This document shows positions 1-5,422 of a stretch of 5,422 bases of DNA, piece by piece (position 1 is the first letter of the stretch; each line of letters begins with the position of its first letter). The notes under the pieces are model-generated. The model was not told the DNA's origin, ran no database searches, and saw only the letters and a list, made by a program, of their open reading frames with translations. Source of the stretch: Sneathiella sp. (GTDB lineage: Bacteria > Pseudomonadota > Alphaproteobacteria > Sneathiellales > Sneathiellaceae); the NCBI GenBank assembly GCA_002732675.1, contig NVRR01000225.1:1-5422 (forward strand), written 5' to 3'. The position numbers and the translations under genes were made by a program.

Positions 1-130
1 GTTACCAAGTAAAGCCGGGGTGCTTCTGCCGATGCCACGAAGTCTGCCGAGGCCGGGACACAGTAAACTCTAATCTGACCAAACATGCTGCGTGACTTGA
101 AAGAGTCTTAACGCCTCAGCCGATGTCATG

Positions 131-203
131 CCGGACCTGTGAAAGATCCGGTGTGGCGGTGCCACTCTGGAATCAGGGTCGACCTATTCTGCTATATTTC
201 CAG
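131..203. other. Cluster of short hairpins, possible structured RNA
   Basis: Three dyads lie in succession: CCGGA (131-135) with TCCGG (147-151), GTGGC (153-157) with GCCAC (161-165), and CTGGAA (167-172) with TTCCAG (198-203), the last enclosing the palindrome GGTCGACC (177-184). They could fold as consecutive stems of a small RNA on either strand. Each stem is only 5-6 bp, so chance is a real alternative, and no known RNA family is recognised. Confidence 0.25.
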
Positions 204-296
204 CCTTGGGCGCGTCTCGCTCGTTATCCAGTGGATTGATAATGGAGAGCCTTTCTCAGGCAGCGCCAAGTTAGCATACAACTTACGCCCGAGAAA

Positions 297-390
297 TATT
301 TAAAGTAATTATTAAATAAAAAATAGGTATTTAATTTCACAAAACCATAAATCACTCGTCTCTATTTAAGTAAGAAAGTATTTCACCAAA
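297..390. promoter_or_regulatory. AT-rich upstream control region of the orphan gene with repeated words
   Basis: This stretch contains three copies of TATTTAA (297-303, 328-334, 363-369; start-to-start 31 and 35 bp), an 8-bp perfect inverted repeat ATTAAATA/TATTTAAT (311-318 and 328-335, 9-bp spacer), and a direct repeat ATTTCACAAAA/ATTTCACCAAA (334-344 and 380-390, 10 of 11 identical, 46 bp apart). There is no TTG trinucleotide between about 290 and 418, so no standard sigma-70 -35 box is visible. The arrangement would suit a gene that depends on an activator, a repressor or a nucleoid protein such as an H-NS-like silencer. In DNA this AT-rich some of these words are expected by chance. The promoter itself is not located. 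Confidence 0.4.
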
Positions 391-404
391 TAAATAATTA
401 GATT

Positions 405-410
405 AGGAGA
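405..410 (+). promoter_or_regulatory. Ribosome binding site of the orphan gene
   Basis: AGGAGA lies 8 bases before the ATG at 419, a near-ideal Shine-Dalgarno sequence and spacing. It decides the start: the next in-frame ATG with a plausible protein N-terminus (584, residue 56) has no such motif closer than a G-run about 30 bases upstream. Confidence 0.8.
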
Positions 411-418
411 ATTTTAAA

Positions 419-2326
419 ATGAGTAGCAAATTTGGATTTCTACAAACCCTAAGATCAACTTCCATATTCACGCAAGTTTGCAGGACCAACCGGTTTCCTA
501 TTCCCCCATATATCTCCGCTCGGTACGCGAGTGTGTGGGCAAAACCCAGGGGGAACAATTCGTATCTTATTGAATCAAATTGTATGACCGACGAGCAGAT
601 TTATACTCAGCTAAAAAAAAGCAAGACAGTAGCCAGCTTTCTCGGGCTGGAGAATGAGACGTATCCAATCACCCAGCTTGTTGATATGTCTGAAATTTTC
701 TTTCCCCAGCAATCTTTTACTGGAAAGAATGCCCTCCCAAAGCGTATAAGGGATCCAAAAATTAAGCAATCATTGGTGGTAGGCCCGAAGAGTAAGACCC
801 CCATAACACTTGATTATTCAGATGACGGGGAGCAAGTTTTGGCAGAAGATCGTGGGGCTATGGAACGGTGCCTCGCACTACTACCTCAAATGGCTTTCGA
901 TGACACAGTTACCAAATCGGAAAAAGCACTCTCTGACTTCGACATAGTTCATACGATTGTTAGTGCAAAATACCTTGATATCGATGAGTACTTTCCATTT
1001 AAAGTATTTGACTTCGAACTTGCTACACTGAAGTCGCTTCTGAAATATTCAGAGACTTTTTCAGAAAAAGAATACGGACCCGAGGAAGCAATTTCTGCTC
1101 CAATCGACACCCTTGACGATGAAGCGGCTATTGCTCGCATCCGGCAGGTGATAGCAAAAAAATTCAGGGTCGAGGGCAGCGAACTGGCAAACAAGATAAA
1201 GTCTAAGAAAAACGAAAAAAATGGTATTATCAAGATTAGCTGTCCGGGCTTTGTTTCTGCACACCGGACAGCCGCAGTCATTATGGAAGCCGTTGACAAG
1301 GCAACAGGTCAGGTAAAATCCTGGTGGGTATCCTGCTTTGACGTTGAGATGGCCGGGGGTGGCACGATTAACCTCGTCGGTGATGACGGAGGGACTGCCC
1401 CATTTTTTAGTGACGGCTTAAATTCTGGCGCCAACTTTGCCTTTGGCGGCGAAGCCGGCGACCACACATCGTCCACCGGTGGATCAATGCTTCTTCGGAA
1501 ATATGACACAGAAGAAGCCGCGTTAGCTGCTGTTACATCTCGACCTACGAAACCGCGTCCTATGACACAACCAGCTCATATTTATGTTGAGGATACCCTA
1601 ACCCCTGAGACTGCAAAACAACTTGTTGCGAGACAATTGCTCATTAAAGACTATCCTACCGGAATTTATAGCGATTATCCGCTTGTTAGTTCTGGCTATT
1701 TGCCGGCAAACAATTGTGGGACAATTGTTCAGGAGCAAAGAGCGGTCGCCGGTCTCACGCAAAATGTCGCCGCACTGGCAATACCAACAGGCCCAGATGG
1801 CACTATCCAGATCCCTTATCCGAAAGTTGCCAAAAACGATCCTGACTATTGGCTACTTAAGGCAATAGCCTCTGGACTAAATGCACAATATGCCGTGCAA
1901 TGGGCGGAAGGAACTTTCGCTGCCGTTCAGAAAGAGCAAACTGTTAAAGTCACCGGAACGGACGCAGTCCCCGCCAAGGCATTGCTGAAGGGAATGTTTG
2001 TGGATGCCTATTTCGGCTTGCATGCTGCAGCCATGTGGCAGGAGCTTTTTTCCGAAGCCGAGGCTATCGAAGACTCAGATACGAAAGCGGCAATTAAAGC
2101 GTTGTTGAAGAGCGGGCTTGGCCAACTTGCACTTTTGCGCCCGACCACACATGTTTTCAATATTGTCAAGGCAACATTGTCCTATGAGGAATTCCTGTCG
2201 AAAGACGATACTCACATGATTGATGTCATAAAATCAGTAAGAAAAGGAACCGTTGCTATAGCGACCCCAAGTGCGGGCATCGCCTCAGAAGGTACTGTCG
2301 CTCTGTACGATCCAAACGTGACATAA
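419..2326 (+). CDS. Hypothetical protein, 635 aa, family not recognised
   Basis: I do not recognise this protein and assign no function. The start at 419 is backed by AGGAGA 8 bases upstream. The frame is a single uninterrupted 635-codon ORF ending in TAA. No signal peptide, lipobox or membrane helix is apparent, so it is probably cytoplasmic or exported by a non-Sec route. The first 51 residues contain no Asp or Glu but seven Lys/Arg. The rest to about residue 240 is acidic and mixed. A Lys-rich patch (about 259-268) precedes the short strand-like segment ISCPGF (273-278), then SWWVSCFDVE (301-310), a Gly-rich loop (312-356) and Ala-rich helix-prone segments (482-503, 535-574). It has six Cys (21, 55, 151, 275, 307, 433) in no metal-binding pattern. 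I see no kinase, nuclease, reverse transcriptase, recombinase or ATPase motif. It stands alone, has its own leader and terminator, and converges on the two-component operon. By eye its composition is somewhat more AT-rich than the kinase gene. Confidence 0.85.
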   Translation: MSSKFGFLQTLRSTSIFTQVCRTNRFPIPPYISARYASVWAKPRGNNSYLIESNCMTDEQIYTQLKKSKTVASFLGLENETYPITQLVDMSEIFFPQQSFTGKNALPKRIRDPKIKQSLVVGPKSKTPITLDYSDDGEQVLAEDRGAMERCLALLPQMAFDDTVTKSEKALSDFDIVHTIVSAKYLDIDEYFPFKVFDFELATLKSLLKYSETFSEKEYGPEEAISAPIDTLDDEAAIARIRQVIAKKFRVEGSELANKIKSKKNEKNGIIKISCPGFVSAHRTAAVIMEAVDKATGQVKSWWVSCFDVEMAGGGTINLVGDDGGTAPFFSDGLNSGANFAFGGEAGDHTSSTGGSMLLRKYDTEEAALAAVTSRPTKPRPMTQPAHIYVEDTLTPETAKQLVARQLLIKDYPTGIYSDYPLVSSGYLPANNCGTIVQEQRAVAGLTQNVAALAIPTGPDGTIQIPYPKVAKNDPDYWLLKAIASGLNAQYAVQWAEGTFAAVQKEQTVKVTGTDAVPAKALLKGMFVDAYFGLHAAAMWQELFSEAEAIEDSDTKAAIKALLKSGLGQLALLRPTTHVFNIVKATLSYEEFLSKDDTHMIDVIKSVRKGTVAIATPSAGIASEGTVALYDPNVT

Positions 2327-2330
2327 TGAT

Positions 2331-2355
2331 CAGGGTGGTATTCGAATTCACCCTG
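2331..2355 (+). terminator. Weak hairpin just after the orphan gene
   Basis: CAGGGTG (2331-2337) and CACCCTG (2349-2355) form a perfect 7-bp stem around an 11-base loop that contains TTCGAA. It begins 5 bases after the stop codon. No T-run follows, so it is more likely an RNA-stabilising or pausing hairpin than a full intrinsic terminator; the stronger one lies 70 bases further on. Confidence 0.35.
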
Positions 2356-2420
2356 TGCTGACCACGGATATCACGGCAGTAGTTTCAGTAAAAGTTCCCT
2401 CAGATATCTCCAGAAGTACG

Positions 2421-2457
2421 AATTACCGGGCGTTCAATCGCCCGGTAATTTGCTTTA
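2421..2457 (+). terminator. Rho-independent terminator of the orphan gene, possibly bidirectional
   Basis: AATTACCGGGCG (2421-2432) pairs perfectly with CGCCCGGTAATT (2439-2450) around the 6-base loop TTCAAT. The stem has a GC-rich core, and the + strand continues TGCTTTAT, giving a modest T-rich tail. It lies 95 bases after the orphan gene's stop. On the - strand the same stem lacks a good U-tract, so it would serve the converging kinase-regulator transcript less well, though no other terminator for that operon is visible between 2458 and 2672. Confidence 0.7.
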
Positions 2458-2474
2458 TAAAATCGCCCGATAAT
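2437..2474. repeat. Duplicated terminator arm
   Basis: AATCGCCCGGTAAT (2437-2450 region, the 3' arm plus loop end of the terminator) recurs as AATCGCCCGATAAT at 2461-2474 with one mismatch. The second copy could pair with the same 5' arm (2421-2432) in an alternative, slightly weaker hairpin. This looks like a small local duplication. Confidence 0.5.
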
Positions 2475-2672
2475 ACAGAGCCGAGCTTGTTCAAATAGAA
2501 GACATCTGCGAAGCTTATTAGACGCAATAGATGGTTATTTTGCCAAATCTTAGTCAAGAATTTTGTACACAGTCGGAGCCGACCCCATGATTTCACTTCG
2601 ATCGATAAAGAATAGATGGTGCTATAATCTCTTGGGCCGGTTGGTTTCTCCCCAGATTTTCTTTGGCAGTTC
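2458..2672. other. Intergenic DNA between convergent genes
   Basis: No gene is supported. One - strand frame stays open from about 2672 to a TAA at 2425-2423, but it has no ATG with a ribosome binding site (only a GTG near 2592) and no recognisable product. Small features are a 10-base direct repeat AATAGATGGT at 2526-2535 and 2611-2620, the palindrome TCGATCGA at 2598-2605, and a short dyad GTCG/CGAC at 2572-2583. None has the U-tract expected of a terminator for the regulator gene. Confidence 0.5.
2620..2628 (+). promoter_or_regulatory. Possible extended -10 element reading antisense to the regulator gene
   Basis: TGCTATAAT matches the extended -10 pattern TGnTATAAT exactly. No acceptable -35 box lies 16-18 bases upstream (the bases there are GATCGA-like), so it rests on the extended -10 alone. 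If active, transcription would begin near 2635 and run antisense through the 3' part of the response regulator gene. A chance match is quite possible. Confidence 0.2.
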
Positions 2673-3377
2673 CTACAAGCTGGTTACTTTCGCCGTAAAT
2701 ACATAGCCCGCACCGTAAATTGTTTTAATGTGCCGTGGGTATTTTGGGTCGTCTTCTAGTTTTCTGCGCAAACGGGATATTCGAGTATCGATAGATCGAT
2801 CAAAAATATCTTCATCGCCTAATTCACATCGCTCCAGAAGTATATCGCGGGAGAGAACTTTTCCAGGTGCCTCAATGAATGCGCGCAATAAATTTGCGTC
2901 GGCAACACTCAGTGTTTCTGACGTCCCTTTTGGAGATGTTAGCTCGAAGGTTGAAAAATCGACGGTCCAATCAGAAAAGCAATAATTCATAGTGTTATCA
3001 TTGCTTTTCGATTTTGAGCGACGCTTCAGCATGTTGCGGACCCTAGCGGTAAGTTCAAGCGAGTCGACGGGCTTTACCAGATAATCATCTGCACCAAGAT
3101 CCAGACCCCGTATTTTGTCTCCAAGGGCGCCACGTCCACTAACTATAATTGTCGGAATAGAAAGGCCCTGTAAAGTTTCGCTCAGCAAGCTAAGTCCATC
3201 GCCGTCAGGCAAGGACAAATCAATAATACATAAATCGGGCACCTGTCGTTTTATAAGCTGAGTAAACGCGTAAAGGGTTCCAGCCGTTGTAACGTCAAAG
3301 CCCTGATAGAGAAGCTCGCGTTCAAAAACAACGGAAACATCCAATTCATCTTCCAACAAATAGATAAGGCTTTTCAT
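2673..3377 (-). CDS. OmpR/PhoB-family DNA-binding response regulator
   Basis: This 234-residue protein has the usual family length. The receiver domain (about 3-118) keeps all key residues: acidic pocket E9 and D10, phosphoacceptor D53 in IIDLSLPDGDG, S80 at the Thr/Ser switch position, and K102 in VKPVD. The C-terminal winged-helix domain (about 132-229) shows SRDILLERC, the recognition helix DRSIDTRISRLRRKLE (193-208) and the wing hairpin IKTIYGAGYVF (217-227). Phosphorylation of D53 should promote dimerisation on tandem DNA sites and change transcription. The ATG overlaps the kinase stop as ATGA, with AAGGA 6 bases upstream inside the kinase gene, so translation is coupled to the kinase, its likely phosphodonor. 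The regulon is unknown. TctD-, TorR- or PhoB-like subgroups cannot be told apart here. Confidence 0.95.
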   Translation of the reverse strand: MKSLIYLLEDELDVSVVFERELLYQGFDVTTAGTLYAFTQLIKRQVPDLCIIDLSLPDGDGLSLLSETLQGLSIPTIIVSGRGALGDKIRGLDLGADDYLVKPVDSLELTARVRNMLKRRSKSKSNDNTMNYCFSDWTVDFSTFELTSPKGTSETLSVADANLLRAFIEAPGKVLSRDILLERCELGDEDIFDRSIDTRISRLRRKLEDDPKYPRHIKTIYGAGYVFTAKVTSL

Positions 3378-5335
3378 GCTGTTTCCTTATCCGGTGAAGG
3401 AGATGAGATCGCAACAGCTATTGCATTTTTGAGGAGGGAGAGCACAAAGGGTTTCCGAAGAATTTGCACATTGTTCTTGTTGCTAGTAACGAGCGTACTG
3501 TCATCCGCATGCCCTGTCATCAAAATGACCGAAATATCGGGGCGGGCTTCACACACCCTATTTGCAATGTCATAGCCGGACAGATTTCCAGGCATGGCGA
3601 TATCGCTGAGAATCAGTGAAATTCCCTCGACGCTATCCAACAGTTCAAGCGCATTCTCAGCGTTATCCGATTCCAAAACGCCAAACCCAAGGGAGACCAA
3701 ATCCCGCCGCAGGACATTTCGTACTTCTTCTTCATCATCAACCAGCAAGGCAATTTGGGGGGTATCCAGGCGAAATTCCGGTTCTGGACCTGCTTCCTCC
3801 CTCTTTTCCATCTCCTGCGCAACGGCAGGGAGTAATATAATGACATCCGTTCCTTCGTCAGGCACGGAATTGACGGTGATTTCCCCCTTCGATTGCTCAA
3901 TAAAGCTTTGCGTCATACTCAGACCAAGGCCCGTGCCGCCTTCGTTTTCCTTCGTGGTGAAGAAGGGGTCGAATATCTTCCTCACCAGGGTTTCGTCCAT
4001 CCCAATGCCGTTATCCTTGATCTGAATGCGGACCTTGTTTTCACTGGCGGCTAATGAAATTTCAATCCGTCCATTTCTGGTTATGGCCTGCTGTGCGTTC
4101 AAGGCGAGATTGAGCAGAGAACTTTCAAACTGGCTGCGATCCAAAAAGGCATATATTTTAGTCGTAGGTTCTAAATAGGAAAACTCTATGTTTTCCGGCA
4201 ATGTAGACCGCATCAGTTTGGCGACGCTTTGGACCGCTTCATTCATCTCCGTTATTTTTGGCATGAGGGGCTGCCTGCGGGCGAAGGCCAGCAACTGTTC
4301 CGTCAATCCGGCGCCGCGCCGTGCAGCTCGCAATGCGGGCTCAATCATATCTGCTTTGAGGACAGGGTCATCGATTTGTTCGGATAGGGGACGAAGATTG
4401 CCCATGATGATGGTCAGGAGATTATTGAAATCATGGGCAATTCCACTGGCAAGCCGCCCAACGGCTTCCATTTTCTGGGCTTGCGACAACGCGGCTTCGG
4501 CCTGCCGTTGCCGTGTAATATTGATGGAGAGAACGTAGAAACCGCGCGCGCTACCGTCGCGCCGAAAATCGGGATGAAGATATGTCTGGATATATCTCTC
4601 GCGCCCATCCATCAGAGTGATCTGCATACCGAATTCCGATTGCTGGCCGGCGATCGCCATGTCGAAATGATCCTGGGCGGTTTCATATGTTGTTTTGGCG
4701 AGTAGTTCTTCAGCGGCTTTGCCGATCATTTCCTCAGGTGTTCTGTTATAGCTCCGGGCGAAACGGGTATTGGCGAACTGAAACACCATATTTTCATCAA
4801 GATAGGCAATCCCGGCAGGTACTTCATTGGAAATAAGGCGCAGGCGTTCCTCACTCAGGCGCAACTCACGTGTTCGTTCGGCAATCAGCGTTTCCTGTTT
4901 GAGTTCGCGCTGCCGCTGTTCGGTGATATCCGTATAAATCGTCGCGAAGCCACCTATAGATAACGGCTGGCCGCTCACCCGCAAATAAACACCGTTTGGT
5001 CGTTGTCGCTCAACAGTATGAACTTCAAACTTCATTGCTGCGTCGACACGGACTTTAATCAGCTCTTCTATGTCCCCAACACCATACTCGCCAGCCAACG
5101 CGTTGTAGCGAAAGATATCACCAAGATACGTGCCGGGCGTCATCAATTCATACGACAATCCAAGTAAATCATGGCATCTGGAATTGGCGTAGATCAGCTT
5201 GAGTTCCTGATCAAAAATCGTCATGGCCTGATCAATGTTAGCAAGCCCGGCCTCAATCATAAGCAATCTTTCGGTCGCCAATTCAGTCTGTTTTTTGTCT
5301 GGGCCTTGGCTCAAAATCTGTCCTTCTTTGTTCAT
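3374..5335 (-). CDS. Soluble PAS-PAS hybrid sensor histidine kinase with C-terminal receiver
   Basis: Numbering from the ATG at 5335 (653 aa). Two PAS sensor domains (about 30-138, PAS_7-like with IDQAMTIFD; about 165-275) are joined by a helical, coiled-coil-like linker (139-168). HisKA (about 286-354) carries the phosphoacceptor H301 in AHDFNNLL. The HATPase_c domain (398-503) has the N-box N409/N413, G1 DNGIGM (441-446), the F-box FDPFFTTK (455-462) and G2 GGTGLGL (466-472). The receiver (526-643) has D533/D534, phosphoacceptor D578, T607 and K628. All catalytic residues are intact. No membrane helix is seen, so it should sense a cytoplasmic cue; no haem- or flavin-binding signature is evident. 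A TTG at 5341, two codons upstream, is an alternative start. An in-frame TGA at 5353-5351 rules out anything longer, and no Shine-Dalgarno precedes either start. The gene abuts and overlaps a broken ilvE-like frame. Confidence 0.92.
   Translation of the reverse strand: MNKEGQILSQGPDKKQTELATERLLMIEAGLANIDQAMTIFDQELKLIYANSRCHDLLGLSYELMTPGTYLGDIFRYNALAGEYGVGDIEELIKVRVDAAMKFEVHTVERQRPNGVYLRVSGQPLSIGGFATIYTDITEQRQRELKQETLIAERTRELRLSEERLRLISNEVPAGIAYLDENMVFQFANTRFARSYNRTPEEMIGKAAEELLAKTTYETAQDHFDMAIAGQQSEFGMQITLMDGRERYIQTYLHPDFRRDGSARGFYVLSINITRQRQAEAALSQAQKMEAVGRLASGIAHDFNNLLTIIMGNLRPLSEQIDDPVLKADMIEPALRAARRGAGLTEQLLAFARRQPLMPKITEMNEAVQSVAKLMRSTLPENIEFSYLEPTTKIYAFLDRSQFESSLLNLALNAQQAITRNGRIEISLAASENKVRIQIKDNGIGMDETLVRKIFDPFFTTKENEGGTGLGLSMTQSFIEQSKGEITVNSVPDEGTDVIILLPAVAQEMEKREEAGPEPEFRLDTPQIALLVDDEEEVRNVLRRDLVSLGFGVLESDNAENALELLDSVEGISLILSDIAMPGNLSGYDIANRVCEARPDISVILMTGHADDSTLVTSNKNNVQILRKPFVLSLLKNAIAVAISSPSPDKETA
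3384..3388 (-). promoter_or_regulatory. Ribosome binding site of the response regulator, inside the kinase gene
   Basis: On the - strand AAGGA is followed by a 6-base spacer and the ATG at 3377. It lies within the last codons of the kinase gene and fixes the regulator start. Together with the ATGA stop/start overlap it supports coupled translation in near-equal amounts. Confidence 0.75.
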
Positions 5336-5422
5336 AAACAAAGCAAATATTCATTGCGCCAACTTCTTCAATAAAGCGCCCTTCAATCGCATCAAGCCAT
5401 AACACTTGTGAATAACCTTGGC
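5283..5422 (-). pseudogene. Branched-chain aminotransferase (IlvE-like) fragment, 3'-truncated, running off the edge
   Basis: From 5420 on the - strand, one frame reads [15 protein letters not shown] then [14 protein letters not shown], down to about 5331. This matches, from memory of the family, the conserved interior of type II class IV PLP-dependent branched-chain aminotransferases (G-x-x-Q-V-x-x-x-D-A-x-E and E-E-x-G-x-M-N-x-F-F-V). These enzymes interconvert Val, Leu and Ile with their 2-oxo acids. The usual continuation (a short acidic loop, then VTP and the SGxxLPGITR region) is absent. Instead the frame gives unrelated Arg-rich residues and stops at TGA 5285-5283, inside the kinase gene in another frame. 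Roughly the C-terminal third appears lost, including part of the cofactor pocket, so a product would probably be inactive. The 5' part lies outside the window. DAAT or PabC, of the same fold, are less likely because of the GAMN motif. Confidence 0.65.

Larger units (their letters stand above)
1..418. other. Leader region without a recognised gene; ordinary composition then AT-rich
   Basis: I find no convincing gene here. All six frames are broken by stops. The longest open stretches (about 60 codons on + ending near 303, about 35 on - from about 299) lack a good start and resemble nothing I know. Bases 1-290 have mixed composition and several small dyads: GACT/AGTC at about 96-109, CCGGA/TCCGG at 131-151, GTGGC/GCCAC at 153-165, CTGGAA/TTCCAG at 167-203, and GCCT/AGGC at 249-261. 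From about 290 the DNA turns strongly AT-rich up to the start codon at 419. The first part could be an untranslated RNA, a decayed gene or the 3' flank of a gene outside the window; none can be chosen from sequence alone. I compared it by eye with tRNA, tmRNA, SRP RNA, RNase P RNA and TPP, cobalamin and SAM-II riboswitch signatures and saw no match. Confidence 0.5.

Noticed and set aside
1..200. Possible riboswitch or known small RNA (TPP, cobalamin, SAM-II, tmRNA, RNase P, SRP)
   Set aside because: Isolated words such as GGGGTGC and GGAATCAGGGT recall such elements, but the conserved cores are missing or in the wrong order.
121..303. Open + strand frame ending at the TAA near 303
   Set aside because: About 60 codons with no suitable start or ribosome binding site and no recognisable protein; likely chance in a structured, non-coding stretch.
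1..418. Retron-like non-coding RNA upstream of the orphan gene
   Set aside because: The following protein has no reverse transcriptase motifs (no YxDD, no RT core), so the structured leader is not evidence of a retron.
2331..2355. Hairpin as an attachment or insertion sequence end
   Set aside because: Only 7 bp, with no matching inverted copy at a plausible distance and no transposase or integrase gene in the window.
2423..2672. Long open - strand frame downstream of the response regulator (about 83 codons)
   Set aside because: No ATG start and no ribosome binding site; only a mid-frame GTG. The end runs into the terminator stem, and the translated residues resemble no family I know.
1..2672. 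Remaining part of ilvE as the other flank of an insertion
   Set aside because: I looked on the - strand in the non-coding stretches (1-300 and 2425-2672) for the VTP...SGxxLPGITR continuation of the aminotransferase and did not find it; if it exists it is outside the window.
3594..4705. Several + strand frames of 74-143 codons opposite the kinase gene
   Set aside because: They lie entirely antisense to conserved kinase domains, have low-complexity Ser/Arg-rich translations and lack start signals; they are shadows of the real gene.

Overview
The window reads as chromosomal DNA of a moderate-GC bacterium, most likely an alphaproteobacterium. The lead for that is the hybrid kinase: its first sensor domain looks like PAS_7 and is followed by an AHDFNN-type HisKA, an arrangement common in that class. 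This is inference from protein style, not from a marker gene. The window holds one orphan gene on the + strand, a two-gene signalling operon on the - strand converging on it, and the cut end of a metabolic gene at the right edge.

Left part (1-418): no gene that I can support. Bases 1 to about 290 have ordinary base composition and several short hairpins. From about 290 to 418 the DNA is very AT-rich (12 G/C in the 60 bases of 301-360) and carries repeated short words and an inverted repeat. It leads into a strong ribosome binding site. The gene that follows (419-2326, +) encodes a 635-residue soluble-looking protein that I cannot assign to any family. It has a basic N-terminus, a Gly-rich centre and Ala-rich, helix-prone stretches near the C-terminus. 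A hairpin terminator at 2421-2457 follows it.

Right part (2673-5341, -): a soluble hybrid histidine kinase (PAS-PAS-HisKA-HATPase-receiver) and an OmpR/PhoB-type response regulator overlap by the four bases ATGA. They are almost certainly co-transcribed and translationally coupled, so a cytoplasmic signal sensed by the PAS domains would be passed to a DNA-binding regulator. No HPt domain is present in the window. Its target is unknown; the orphan gene, with its repeat-rich upstream region, is a reasonable but unproven candidate.

The most notable point is at the right edge. Reading the - strand from base 5422 in a different frame from the kinase gives about 30 residues that look like the interior of a class IV branched-chain aminotransferase (IlvE). 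The similarity stops within a few bases of the kinase start codon. The kinase operon therefore appears to sit directly on a broken ilvE-like gene, with no intergenic space or promoter of its own visible, which suggests an insertion or recombination joint (or a misassembly).
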